DNA of 64,000 nucleotides from Pseudoips prasinana (Eukaryota > Arthropoda > Insecta > Lepidoptera > Nolidae): NCBI GenBank assembly GCA_951640165.1, contig OX621260.1, forward strand, positions 11,116,001 to 11,180,000, given 5' to 3'. Each line of letters starts with the position of its first letter. Position 1 is the stretch's first letter. Shown piece by piece: positions 10,353-20,585 of the stretch. The notes beneath the pieces were generated by a model, which worked only from the letters and a program-made list of their open reading frames with translations, had not been told where the DNA came from and did not search any database. Position numbers and translations under genes: made by a program.

Positions 10353-10443
10353 CCTCGGGGGTGAAAAGAAAAAAAAAAAAATGTTGTAACAATATTTTTT
10401 TTTTGTATAAATTTTATTATTGTATATAAAAGTTTTATTATTG

Positions 10444-13400
10444 TTATGTTATATATGGTTTTGTTTTATTTTTATGGATTACATAAGGTTTATTATTTTT
10501 CATAATTTTAACATTAACACCTAAATCCTCCAAAACAACAAATGGTCCAAGCCATTTAATATCTAACTTACTTGCTGTTTCATTTTTAATTAATATTAAT
10601 TGTCCATTATTATATGTTACATTATTGACATATTTGTCATAAGAAGACTTACGATTCTGCTTACTTAATATTAGGTTATTACGAGCATCTTGTTGTGCTA
10701 CTTGCAACTTATATTTAAGGTCTAAAGGATAGCTTTCTGGGTTATATAAAGGTTCTATGCATTGACTTACTCTAGATGGTATTACACTAGGCCTACCAAA
10801 AACCAATTCAAAGGGCGTATATTTTGTTTCCGTATGAACCGTATTATTAAAACTATAGCACCAAAATGGTAACCAATGACTCCATGTATCTTTTTGACCA
10901 TTACAATGTATTCGCAAAAATGCTCCTAAATTTTTATGTGTATTTTCAAGTGCACCGATAGATTGGTGATGATATGCTGTAGAAGTCAATTTATTTATTT
11001 CTAAAATTTTACATACCTGTTCCATTACTGAAGAAACAAATTCGGTCCCACGATCTGTCGCCATGGCATTTGGTATTCCAAATCTTAAAATAAAATTATC
11101 AACTAAAGCTTTTGCTATACTTACGGTTTCCTTATTTTTTAAAGGATAAGCTTCAATAAACTTGGTTAATTCGCATTGTATTGTTAAAATATATACGTTA
11201 CCTTCAATGTCTTTCTCAAAAGGACCTACGACGTCAAGATAGATCTTTTCAAAAGCATATGAAGCCGTTGTAGTTATCTCCATGGGCGCCTTGATATACC
11301 TACAATGCTTCATTTTTTGACATTTAACGCATTTAGCTACAAATTCTTGTACATCAATGTCTAAACCAGGCCAATAAAATTTTCTTTTTATATTATTGGT
11401 CATTCTACGCACACCTGCATGTCCCGCTGTGGGTAGTAAATGAAAATCTTGTAAAATATAGTTTCTTTCCTCCTTATTATCAATTCTCCTAACTCCTCTT
11501 AATACAAAAATTCGGGGACCGGTCCAATTATTATTATCTTTAATTCCTCTTAATAAATCTTTTATAAAGTCTTCATATTCTTTATTTCTTACTATGCATA
11601 GTTCATTTATATTTATATATTTGCAAAAATCATCTAACTTAGTCACAAATTCGTCTCGCGTAAATTGTGCTCTAAAGTTGAGATTAATAAACAATATTTT
11701 CTTATTCTTATTGTAAATAAAGCATTCCTTTTCTTCATTTATATTATTTTGAGCTCTTAATTTTTCCAATTCGTCACATCCTATAAAAGTCATTTCCACA
11801 GTATTACTAGGTATTTTTAGCACCTCAACTACTCGTGGTTGATCAGGCCACGCCTCATTGGGCTTGCTACAACTAGCTTTTATAGTTTGGTTGTCAAATT
11901 CTAAACGCCTTTTTTCCGCTCTTGTCATTACTAGTATGATTTCGTCATTCATTTGTTTTAAACTATCTGATGTTATAATTATTCTAGATAACGCATCAGC
12001 AACGCTGTTGTCTTTGCCCCTTATATATAAAATTTTAAAATTATACTCTTCTAATGCTAATCTGAATTTTAAAAGTCTACTTGATGGATCTTTCATTGAA
12101 AATAAATATACTAAAGGTCTGTGGTCAGTCATAATTGTAAATAATTTACCATAAACGTAAGGCCTAAAATTTTTCACTGCCCACACAATGGCAACTAATT
12201 CCTTCTGAATGGTGGGGTAGTTAAGTTCAGCTTTATTGAGTGGTCTACTTGCGTATGCAACTGTTTTCATATTTTTATTGCATAACACTGCGCCAATGGC
12301 TGTGCCAGAAGCGTCAGTTTGTATAACAAATTCATTATCATCAGAAAAATCTGGAAAATCTAAAATTGGTGGTGTCATTAACTTATTTTTTAATTTTTCA
12401 AATGATTTTTGACAATCGTTAGTCCAAACAAATGGTTCAAATTTACGAGTTAACTTATTTAATGGGCACGTTATGTCTGCAAAATTTTTAATAAATTTCC
12501 TATAATAGTTACAAAATGCTACAAATCTTTTCACTTCATCTGTGTTAGTTGGAACTGGGTAATTTTGTAAGACTTTAACTTTTGATGGATCGGGTAAAAC
12601 TCCATTTTCAGATACAAGATGGCCTAAATAAAGAATTTCTTTCTTCAAAAAGCTACATTTATCTGGATTCAATTTTAAGTTAGTTTTTCTTAACCTTTCT
12701 AACACGTCTGTCAAATTTTTGTTATGAATATCTAAATTTCTACCGAAAACTACTAGATCATCTAAGTATATGAAACATCTATCATGAGTGAGTCCAGACA
12801 TGGCTACTGACATTACTCTACTGAACGCGCTGGAACTGGTCTTGAGACCCATAGGTAATCTCTTCATCTTGTACTGGCCAGTGTTTGTAGTAAACGCAGT
12901 AAACTCTCTACTTTCTTTATCTAAAGCTACTTGGTAATATCCTTGATTAAGGTCTAAATGTGAGAAATAGATAGAACCCGAAAGAGAATCTAAAATCTCT
13001 GTAATGTTCGGCAATGGGAATTTGTCGTCTACAATACAGTCATTTAATTTCCTGTAATCGACAACTAAACGCCATTTCTTTTCGTTATCGCTTTTCTTTG
13101 GCACCAGCAAAATAGGACTAGACCATTCGCTTTTCGCCTCTTCTATAATATCATTGTCAATCATTTTTTGAATTTCCTTATCCACCTCATTTTTTAATGA
13201 GTGTGGCAAACGATACTGTTTCACATAAACCGGACTTATGTTTGGTTTTAAAGTAATCGATTGCTCATAAACGTTCGTAGTCGTTAACTTATCACCGGGT
13301 AAAAAGAACACATCTGAATACTTAGAGCATAATTGTTGAATAGAAATGCGCTCTTCTACATTTAAATGATTTAATTTTAAAATATCTAATAATATTTTTG

Positions 13401-14133
13401 CTCGCTTTAAATTATTTTGATTTGATTTGAAATTGCAAATATGATAATCCTGAATTGAATGCATCTCTGGTTGAAACATTGGTAAAGATATACTATGTTC
13501 ATTGCTGTTTAAAATTTTTACCGGTACTCTATTGTTTTTTATTCTACTAATACATCCAGCTAAAAACACATTTTCTGCCAACTGCTTGCTAGGGATAACA
13601 CAATCATTATTAGCTAAAGCATTATTTAAAAGTAAATAGTGAATTGATTCACTCCGTGCAGGAATATGTAAAACTTCATTCGAATAATCGACCGTATCAC
13701 GAAGTAATAAAGAATATTCCATTCCATATTTAGAAAACGTTATTATATTTCTTTCCAAATTAATATTCGTCATGTAATGACACAGAAAATCTAAACCTAA
13801 TATTCCATCCGCCTTTAAAGGTATGGTATCAAATACATGAAGTTTGATATCAAAATCAACACAGTGTTGGTCATCACGATGAGTCAATGTGAGATTAATA
13901 AATCCTGATGACTGAATCTGACCCCCAATACCATTTATGATAGTTTCGTCTCGAATGATGCAACTGTTGCTAGGTACAGCATCTTTCTTTATGACGGATA
14001 ATGATGCTCCGGTATCAACCAACCAAAAGTATCTTCTATTACCATTATACAAAGTCAAAAATTTCGCTTTACCCCTTAGCGCTAAAATGTTATGTTTCAG
14101 ATCGAAAAAACTGCATTGGATTCGTATTGGAAC
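10444..14133 (-). CDS. pol: Pol polyprotein: protease, reverse transcriptase, RNase H, integrase
   Basis: The frame is open from 14133 (just after an in-frame stop) to the stop at 10444, about 1,229 codons. It has no useful ATG at its beginning and overlaps gag by 44 nt in the +1 frame, so it is most likely read by frameshifting from gag. In order it carries: aspartic protease VDTGAS with a later ILGLDF; RT with HLDLNQGYYQ and the catalytic YLDD (at about 12765); RNase H with TDAS and the DNSVADALSR end; integrase with an H-x-H...CVKCQ zinc site, catalytic D (LDVVGPF), D (ATDRGTEF) and E (GALE) with D-35-E spacing; and a C-terminal WLGPFVV (GPY/F-type) segment. All catalytic residues I can check are present and there is no internal stop. 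The product would act in virus-like particles and then in nuclear integration. Confidence 0.95.
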   Translation of the reverse strand, partial: VPIRIQCSFFDLKHNILALRGKAKFLTLYNGNRRYFWLVDTGASLSVIKKDAVPSNSCIIRDETIINGIGGQIQSSGFINLTLTHRDDQHCVDFDIKLHVFDTIPLKADGILGLDFLCHYMTNINLERNIITFSKYGMEYSLLLRDTVDYSNEVLHIPARSESIHYLLLNNALANNDCVIPSKQLAENVFLAGCISRIKNNRVPVKILNSNEHSISLPMFQPEMHSIQDYHICNFKSNQNNLKRAKILLDILKLNHLNVEERISIQQLCSKYSDVFFLPGDKLTTTNVYEQSITLKPNISPVYVKQYRLPHSLKNEVDKEIQKMIDNDIIEEAKSEWSSPILLVPKKSDNEKKWRLVVDYRKLNDCIVDDKFPLPNITEILDSLSGSIYFSHLDLNQGYYQVALDKESREFTAFTTNTGQYKMKRLPMGLKTSSSAFSRVMSVAMSGLTHDRCFIYLDDLVVFGRNLDIHNKNLTDVLERLRKTNLKLNPDKCSFLKKEILYLGHLVSENGVLPDPSKVKVLQNYPVPTNTDEVKRFVAFCNYYRKFIKNFADITCPLNKLTRKFEPFVWTNDCQKSFEKLKNKLMTPPILDFPDFSDDNEFVIQTDASGTAIGAVLCNKNMKTVAYASRPLNKAELNYPTIQKELVAIVWAVKNFRPYVYGKLFTIMTDHRPLVYLFSMKDPSSRLLKFRLALEEYNFKILYIRGKDNSVADALSRIIITSDSLKQMNDEIILVMTRAEKRRLEFDNQTIKASCSKPNEAWPDQPRVVEVLKIPSNTVEMTFIGCDELEKLRAQNNINEEKECFIYNKNKKILFINLNFRAQFTRDEFVTKLDDFCKYININELCIVRNKEYEDFIKDLLRGIKDNNNWTGPRIFVLRGVRRIDNKEERNYILQDFHLLPTAGHAGVRRMTNNIKRKFYWPGLDIDVQEFVAKCVKCQKMKHCRYIKAPMEITTTASYAFEKIYLDVVGPFEKDIEGNVYILTIQCELTKFIEAYPLKNKETVSIAKALVDNFILRFGIPNAMATDRGTEFVSSVMEQVCKILEINKLTSTAYHHQSIGALENTHKNLGAFLRIHCNGQKDTWSHWLPFWCYSFNNTVHTETKYTPFELVFGRPSVIPSRVSQCIEPLYNPESYPLDLKYKLQVAQQDARNNLILSKQNRKSSYDKYVNNVTYNNGQLILIKNETASKLDIKWLGPFVVLEDLGVNVKIMKNNKPYVIHKNKTKPYIT

Positions 14134-15391
14134 TTACAGACTCATTATTGCTAGACTGATTTGAATAAAACACTCGATGTGTATTACCCTTACCACGATT
14201 CTCGAACCTCGATCGATTTTCACTCGACGTTTGATGAACTCGTCCTCGCTGTGTGTTATTGTACGAACTTGTACCATTAGTACGGGCATGATAATATGAA
14301 TTATTACCGCGAAAATTTCCTCTGGCAAAATTGTTAAAATTACCTCTAACGTTACCTCTTCTGAAAGTATTAAAATTATTTGAATTCTGACGATAATTAT
14401 ATCGTCCTCGTTGTCCACGAGACTGTTGACCGAAGAATTGGCCTTGCTGGAAACTATTAAATTGAGACTTACCTCGTCCACGATGAGAAAACTGCATGAC
14501 ATTTTCACCCGTCGAAGATGACGCCGATGTCAACTCTTCATCCTTGGCGGCCTGAATCGCGTCTTTCAAGCTGTCGTAATTACGCGCTGCGATTATTGTG
14601 CTGAGCCGGGAATTACTTAACCCATCTGCAAATCGTTTAATGGCCATTTTCTCATTTAACGGTTTTAATACACCATAATTTTCAGAATTGCCATTTGCCT
14701 GAGCTATGGTTAAATTGGTGAATAGTTTTTCTAATTCGGTACCAAACTGATCTATTGTACGCCAACCCTGAGTTGTACTCTGTAACCGTGATTGTATAGC
14801 AGTGAACGATTTTTTAGGTAATAAAGTGTCTTTTAATTGCTTAATCAACTCTGTTACCGACTTGTAATCATCACACATGCGTAATTTTGCATTTTCGGAC
14901 AGTCTACTTTTTAAAACGAATTTAATCAGTAATAATTTTCCCGATTCCGATAACATATCGGCATACATTTCTACCGAGTCAATGATACTTTTGATGTTAC
15001 TTTCATTACTGTTCATAATCGGAATCAAACTACAGGCCGTTTTTAAATCGAACTCCATGATTAAATCTGGGTTTGAGCTAGTTTCACAAAAATCACTTCC
15101 ACTACTGTCGATATCAGAAACTACTTTATTTTCGGAACATAAATCAATAATTTGTAAATAATAAGATTTTATCCCATTTTGTATTAAAATTAAAGATTCC
15201 AAAATTTTTGATTTTGAGCCTTGTTCTGAAGACAAAAATTGAATTATTTCCTGACTTCTATTATAAATTTCCTTAGTCTCTTCTAATCTATTTTTAATAA
15301 CATTTCCTTTAAATCTTAATTTTCCTTTCTTAATTAAATATTTTCTTATACTCTTAAGTTCTTTTAAACATTCAAGTAAATCATCTTCCAT
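14090..15391 (-). CDS. gag: Gag capsid protein of the Ty3/gypsy element
   Basis: A 433-aa protein starts MEDDLLECL. The N-terminal ~100 residues are charged and probably helical. The centre matches insect gypsy/mdg1 Gag (FDLKTACSLIPIMN, NEKMAIKRFADGLSNSR, LSTIIAARNYDSLKDAI). The usual CCHC zinc knuckle is absent. In its place the C-terminal ~110 residues are an Arg/Gly/Asn/Phe-rich tail with GRGKSQF, GQRGRYNYR, RRGNVRGNF and ARGNFRGNN, likely the RNA-binding part. The frame ends at TAA in a CAG-TTT-TTT-CGA context, which overlaps the opening of pol and may be the shift site. It assembles particles and packages the element RNA. Confidence 0.93.
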   Translation of the reverse strand: MEDDLLECLKELKSIRKYLIKKGKLRFKGNVIKNRLEETKEIYNRSQEIIQFLSSEQGSKSKILESLILIQNGIKSYYLQIIDLCSENKVVSDIDSSGSDFCETSSNPDLIMEFDLKTACSLIPIMNSNESNIKSIIDSVEMYADMLSESGKLLLIKFVLKSRLSENAKLRMCDDYKSVTELIKQLKDTLLPKKSFTAIQSRLQSTTQGWRTIDQFGTELEKLFTNLTIAQANGNSENYGVLKPLNEKMAIKRFADGLSNSRLSTIIAARNYDSLKDAIQAAKDEELTSASSSTGENVMQFSHRGRGKSQFNSFQQGQFFGQQSRGQRGRYNYRQNSNNFNTFRRGNVRGNFNNFARGNFRGNNSYYHARTNGTSSYNNTQRGRVHQTSSENRSRFENRGKGNTHRVFYSNQSSNNESVSSNTNPMQFFRSET

Positions 15392-15833
15392 TACCTTACA
15401 ATAAATACATAATTACTTAAAGAATACATACCACAATCTCACTAAGTCACAGTCAGTTACCGTAGTAGGTGTTGTAGAGTGTAAGTCGATCCACGATACA
15501 TTGAGATGATTAATGAGCAATTACAATAAATTGATTTGGTATTACTTTAAACTTAGAGTCTATAGAATAATTATTTGGATGTCCATTATTCTTGAGGTTA
15601 ATTTTAAAATAAAAAATGACGCATTAATACTATACATTAAACCGCACTTTATCGCACTTTTATAATAATTTGACGCACTTAATTCAACTAATTTTGGCTG
15701 CCGCACGAAATACTATTTACTTAGGTATGTCTCTCATCGGGATACGTAGGTCGCGCTCGCGCTCCTCTCCACGTACATCTCTGGACCGGTTAAATGATCG
15801 CCGAAAATTATTCTGCATTATTTGGTCTCTGAT

Positions 15834-16028
15834 TCAAGTATGGTGGCATTTCCTATACTGTTTCCATACGAAGTATAATGCACCAAGACCCAACAGAGTA
15901 GCGATGATTATGAGGACAATGCTGATACTTGACATATGCAGCTTAAACTGCTCCACATCTGCATTGTTTGAACCCGCAGCATTCTGGTTCAAAAATATCT
16001 GCTCTTTTTCATAGTTTGAACGGCACAT
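15834..16028 (-). CDS. Small single-pass membrane protein frame in the retrotransposon leader
   Basis: Between the primer-binding site and gag is a 64-codon frame beginning with ATG at 16028 (MCRSNYEKEQ). An upstream in-frame GTG would add 9 residues, but ATG is preferred. Residues 1-33 are polar with an NQNAAGSNN stretch. Residues 34-55 form one strongly hydrophobic segment (ISIVLIIIATLLGLGALYF). The last ~9 residues are basic (WKQYRKCHHT). This is the layout of a single-pass protein with its C-terminus in the cytosol by the positive-inside rule. It lies 442 nt before the gag start and ~210 nt after the 5' LTR. I know no assigned function. It could be a chance frame, but the sharp polar/TM/basic layout and the integrity of the rest of the element argue for coding. 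It is not an env gene by position or size. Confidence 0.6.
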   Translation of the reverse strand: MCRSNYEKEQIFLNQNAAGSNNADVEQFKLHMSSISIVLIIIATLLGLGALYFVWKQYRKCHHT

Positions 16029-16223
16029 TTTATACGATGATTTTAATTCGCGCACTATTTAACAAAAATATATGTTAAATAAAATATATAATATATACTG
16101 TTCATAGTTTACACTTATTTTACATGCCGCATCCGAAATTAACTTCACTTTCTTGATTCATTGTTCGATTCATTTGGAGCCGTAACACTATACCGATACC
16201 GTATTCGCGTCGCGAGCCCCAAA

Positions 16224-16240
16224 TATGGCACGGGTCGCCA
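16224..16240 (-). promoter_or_regulatory. Candidate primer-binding site
   Basis: Directly inside the 5' LTR the minus strand reads TGGCGACCCGTGCCAT. It begins with the TGG complementary to a tRNA CCA end, as expected. I cannot say with confidence which tRNA it matches. Confidence 0.65.
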
Positions 16241-16397
16241 TGAGGGGATTTAGTGTTATTGAAACAACTGCATTCGATTAATTATGATTTATTACTCTCC
16301 TTAGGAATGAATAACATAGTTTTATATTAGATCTATTACACACACACATACTACTAGATAGATACTAAGATACACACATACATATTACTACACCTCA
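16241..16397 (-). repeat. 5' LTR, 157 bp
   Basis: Carries the element promoter: minus-strand TATAAAA box at 16326-16320, AATAAA at 16293-16288, and an initiator-like TGCAGTTG near 16272-16265. One extra CA unit relative to the 3' LTR is the only difference. Confidence 0.93.
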
Positions 16398-16401
16398 TAT
16401 G
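16398..16401. repeat. Target-site duplication TATG, right
   Basis: Matches TATG at 10194-10197. Joining the flanks here would reconstruct the pre-insertion site next to the YqaJ-type remnant. Confidence 0.9.
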
Positions 16402-17283
16402 GTTACCAAACAAGCTAGACCAACGATTCCGTCAATTATTATTGTTCTACTGTTCAATCCTATACACTATGTACTGCCGGCCACCTACTAGCGCAGACTT
16501 CACTATTATGGACTTTATTACTAAAGAGTTTAAGTGCTATTAGAGAAAAATATTATCGGTCATTTCGTTGACGTGTTTGACGTTTCCTTGTCCCAATTTA
16601 AATAAGTAATCTTTGACGTTTATTTACCATTTTCACAAAAACAATTACTTCTAAAAATGTAAAAAACATTTCACAAAAAATCTTAAAACCTACCTAATAC
16701 TACAAAAAAATAATAACTACTTTGGATAAAGTAATTTCTGTCTTATATTTATTGAAATTTTTATTAAGTTGTTCGGCGATCAGAGCGACACAGAAACCAC
16801 GTCCCGGGGCAGCGTCTGAACGCGAACTGAAAGTACAAGTCGTTCCGACATTTGTTCTTGTCACTCGGTTAATAAGGTCGAACTTTGCGTAACGAAGGGC
16901 GGTCGTCTGTAAATGCAGACGCTGAAGTCAATTTATATTTAAGGTTTTTATTTAATTTTGTAAAAAATAAGGAGCAAAATTATAAAATAAACGGTCTATT
17001 CTTTTAGAACCTATTTAAGGTACACACTTCTTTAAAAAAAATATGCTGTTGCCGCTTAAAATATGGAGAAATAGAAGCTGAAAATTTTTAATCTTAGGTC
17101 ATTTCACATTTTATTTTTGCTTTAGACCTTTGTTGTTTTGGAAATCTACTCGGTTCATTATTTTATTCATATTCTTCGCTTCCTACTGTATTTTTCTTAG
17201 TTTGGTATCTATTTCGAGACGTGAGATTCGTAAGAAGAAAAAGGGGCTTCTTACTGAGTTTTCAACTACGACGTCGCCTTAAC
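16402..17283. other. Unassigned AT-rich spacer
   Basis: I see no recognisable gene. The first part may be the lost 5' side of the YqaJ-type pseudogene, but I found no convincing continuation of that protein on the minus strand. Confidence 0.35.
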
Positions 17284-17460
17284 AGCTTGAAGTTCTAGGT
17301 GGTATGAGAGTGAATTTTTACGATGCGCGCGCATCGTGCGCGCGCATCGTAAAAATAACAGCATGACGTTAGTTCTAGGTGGTATGAAAATTGATAACTA
17401 TGTTCAAGTTGTATATTAAGAAGTATAACTTCTAACGCGTGTACATAAATACACAGAAGT
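17284..17460. mobile_element. Repeat H, 5'-truncated copy
   Basis: Closely matches the second half of 36646-36896, including the 41-bp CG-rich hairpin at 17315-17355, GTTAGTTCTAGGTGGTATGA and the end AAGAAGTATAACTTC plus the flanking AACGCGTGTACATAA. Confidence 0.75.
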
Positions 17461-17596
17461 TTTTTTTTATGTATATCATTAAGGAAACTAAAGGTATATG
17501 ATTATAATATATTAATTCTGTAAGCATATATTTGTATGAATTTTTGTTAATAAATAATAAATAAATAAACATGAATTTCTTGAAACTATAAGGTAC

Positions 17597-17880
17597 AAAC
17601 GGCCGTCTTATCGCTAATGTAGCAATCTATTCCAGACAACCGTAGAATGAACCAAAGCACTGCAGGGAGACAAAGAAGTTGGCAGTGCATCTACTAACAT
17701 ATAGCAGTTGAAGCGATTCCCCGGGCATGCCTGAGCCTCACCGCTCAATGTCAATTCTTTGTGTACCACTGTTGATCATGGCTTACAGGAGTTGCGGTGG
17801 TGGGTAAGAGGGTGGGACTAGTCCTGATCTACTAACATAATTATATAATATGGTCATAAAAAGAATAATAAAAATAAATT
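17597..17880 (-). mobile_element. RTE-type LINE 3' UTR fragment
   Basis: In reverse, the first ~45 bp match the '(G/A)AGATCGCTTTTAGCGATAAGG' block seen at 29060 and 45325, in degraded form. The remainder is not matched elsewhere in the window and could be more of the same element. Confidence 0.45.
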
Positions 17881-18602
17881 TTATTGCCAAGCTTCGTAAA
17901 GCAGTCTAGTCAGCCAGTTCTGGGCTTTTACTACATACTTCATCAGGCAATAGGATGGGCAATAGAATATTTTAATAATATTGCTACTGTTAGCGACACG
18001 TTACACTATGTATTTTAGTTTTTAATTTTAGTTATTTTATATTAGATTTATATTTAGATGGATATTTATTTAAGGGTAGATTATAAATTATATTTTGTAC
18101 TGTCACCCACATGATCATATATAAAATTATGTACACGGTTTAAAAAATGTAACGGCTGTCTGCACCGTACCGAGAGCGACTACACACTTGCTCTGCGACT
18201 ATTGTATATTTTCTCGCATTTTCAATGAATCGTTTTAAAAGCTGTTCTACGTGTTCTCACTCGCTGGACCCTCGGCCACAACAGTAACAGCTACATTGTT
18301 AGATATAGATATTTGTTGTTGGTTGTGGTTGAAAATCATTATTAGTTGAACAACAAATTGAACAACATCCTATTTTTGTTCCGATGCGGCGCACTAAGTA
18401 AGTTTCACTTATTACCTAAGATATATTGTCATAAGGATAGTCTATACTTGCTTAATTATTTGTTAGTAGTGTTAAGAACAAGTAAAGAAGAATATTACTA
18501 AATTAGAACGGTATGTTGTAACTATATAAGCGCCGATGTCTGAGAAAAAATAAACAACTGTTAGCGTAAATATATCATAAAAAGCCGCGTAGATATGATG
18601 AT
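17881..18602. other. Unassigned spacer
   Basis: No protein-like frame and no match to the window's repeat families. Confidence 0.4.
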
Positions 18603-18977
18603 GATGCCTTCCCGGCCGAATTTCGGCCACGGCGGCCATTCTCAATGGAGATTAGCCAATTGCCTAGGACATATTATAGTGCACAAGTGTGTGCGTGACC
18701 ACAGGGCACTTTCTATTCCATCACTCTCATGATCCAATGGGACGACTAACGACACGACCGGTAAGAGGTCAGGTACAGGACCGACGGCTTTACGTGCTCT
18801 CCGAGGCTCGAGGGTGTAATACCGCCAACTTCCAGACTTTGGGCTGATACTGAGAAATTTCTTCTTACGGAAAAATCCCAAAATCACTTTTTAGCCCGAC
18901 CCGGGATTTGAACCCAGGACTTCATCTTCTGCGGTTGAACACGCTATCTTACCTTGGTCTAGCACCAACGAGGCAGT
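18603..18977 (-). mobile_element. SINE family A, full-length copy
   Basis: Reverse orientation: the body end GGCCGAATTTCGGCCACGG leads to the tRNA-like head with B box GATTTGAACCCAGGAC and A box in TGGTCTAGCACCAACGAGG on the written strand. It shows good similarity to the copy at 54508. Confidence 0.85.
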
Positions 18978-19527
18978 CAAAAAAGCCGCGTAGATAAATA
19001 AGTAAGATGTAATTACTGATTTTGTATAAAATAAATATGAGGGTGGATTTGGAAGAGAGAAGTGCGCGCCGTCCGAGTAGGGCGACCGAGGGGAGAGGTG
19101 CAGAGGGGGGACCGCACCTAAGATAAAACGAATTAGCGGCATTTGGCTGCGGTTAATTATTTAACGTCTATGTATGGAACGCACGTCTCTCAACCAAAGC
19201 GCCATCTTTTACAATTGGCTAACTAGGCTATAATTTGACCCCACACAACGACGGTCTCTAACAACATTATTTACTTCCTTGTTTCTAGTGTCTATAAATT
19301 AATAATTTCTTCTACTGTGATATTGTGATTATCGCTACCTAGTGCGGACCAATAAAGACAATATCAACGCCATAAATGATAACATAATCGTATGTAATTG
19401 GATGAACGTGGCGAACTTCCTTTATCCCCAATTAGTACATCGTTATAAAACATTAAACGAGTTATACTGATTGTATTGCGCTGAAATCATAGTTAATTAT
19501 ACTTATTCCTTCGTGATATATAATTTT

Positions 19528-19820
19528 CTGCTTCACTGGTCTCTCGGTAGCGTATTCAACCGCAGATAACGAAGTCCTGGGTTCAAATTCCGGTATTTTT
19601 CTGTAAAAATTCTAAGTATCAGCCTGAAGTTTGGGAGTTGGCGGTATTATACCCTCGTGCTTCGGAGAGCACGTAAAGCGTTCGATTATGTACCTGACCT
19701 CTTTCCGGGCGTGTCGCTAGTCATCCCATTGGGTCATGAGAGTGAAAGTGCCCCTGTGTTCGCGCACACACTTGTGCACTATAATAGGACCCACGCAGAA
19801 ATTCAGTTAGGAGGACATTA
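19528..19820 (+). mobile_element. SINE family A, internally shortened copy
   Basis: The head CACTGGTCTCTCGGTAGCG and B box GGGTTCAAATTCC are followed by the family-A body, including GGGAGTTGGCGGTATTATAC. It lacks the last ~40 bp before the AGGAGGACATTAT end. Confidence 0.8.
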
Positions 19821-20423
19821 TCTATTCATATAATAAAACAGTAAAAAAACTGTGTCTGTACTTTAAAAAATATTAAAAAAAATAAGTGTGGGGGTTTAGA
19901 AACAGTAATAGGGTATGAATCTAAATGTCACACAGTAATCATTTTTTCTCTGCGTGTTTTGTCTAGTGTTAGACGCATTACAGTCTCGCCTATTTATGCA
20001 CTACCAGAAAGTAGTTCCACTTTTATTTGTTTTGCTCTTCTGATATCTGTACTCACAATGTATAAGTGTTCTATGTCCTCTTTGATTACGAATGTATTCG
20101 ATTTCTTGATCCATGCTTAAACTTAAATTCACAACTGGTTTCAATTAAAAGTAGACAAAACACAACACGGCAATAATGAATGACACATACATCCAGTTTT
20201 TTTCTAACTACCCTCAGATATTATATTATAAGTGTTGCCATCACCGAACTTTAAATTGTACCAATTTATTATTTATAACTGAATCAAAATATATTTTTTT
20301 ATTTGGAATACATACTTAAGTAAATTTAAGTACCAAAATTTTCTCATCATAATTATTCTATTATTATTTTAATAAGTGATTTGGTTTTGAAAATCGCAAT
20401 TTTATTTTTAAGTCCCTGGCGCG
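19821..20423. other. Unassigned AT-rich spacer
   Basis: Nothing recognisable. Confidence 0.4.
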
Positions 20424-20585
20424 ACATTTTGCGAAAGAGACATTCTGCGAAAGGGACATTCTGCAAAAGAGCCATTTTGCGAAAAAGACATTCTGCGAAA
20501 GAGACGTTCTGCGAAAGAGACATTCTGCGAAAGAGACGTTTTGCGACCAGAGGACATTTTGCGAAAGAGACGTTTTGCGCATGAG
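20424..20585. repeat. Minisatellite of ten 16-bp units
   Basis: The unit ACATTCTGCGAAAGAG is repeated ten times in 162 bp, with substitutions (T/C, A/G) in most units and one 18-bp unit. Frames of 60-80 codons across it on both strands are products of the repeat, not genes. It abuts the Helitron Rep remnant. Confidence 0.95.

Larger units (their letters stand above)
10198..16397 (-). mobile_element. Complete Ty3/gypsy LTR retrotransposon, 6.2 kb
   Basis: On the minus strand the order is 5' LTR (16241-16397), candidate primer-binding site, a 64-codon membrane-protein frame, gag, pol (PR-RT-RNaseH-IN), and 3' LTR (10198-10352). Both LTRs end TG...CA inside TGAGG/CCTCA inverted termini. They differ only by one CA unit, so insertion was very recent. 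A 4-bp TATG duplication flanks the element. There is no room for an env gene after pol. The Gag sequence has the insect gypsy/mdg1-type signature (GLxNSRLSTIIxARNYxSLKDAI), which supports placement in the insect gypsy group. All main frames are open, so the copy may be active. Confidence 0.95.

Noticed and set aside
10353..10443. An env gene after pol
   Set aside because: Only ~90 bp separates the pol stop from the 3' LTR.
15670..16014. 114-codon plus-strand frame opposite the leader
   Set aside because: It is antisense to the element and to the small membrane-protein frame, and has no recognisable domain.
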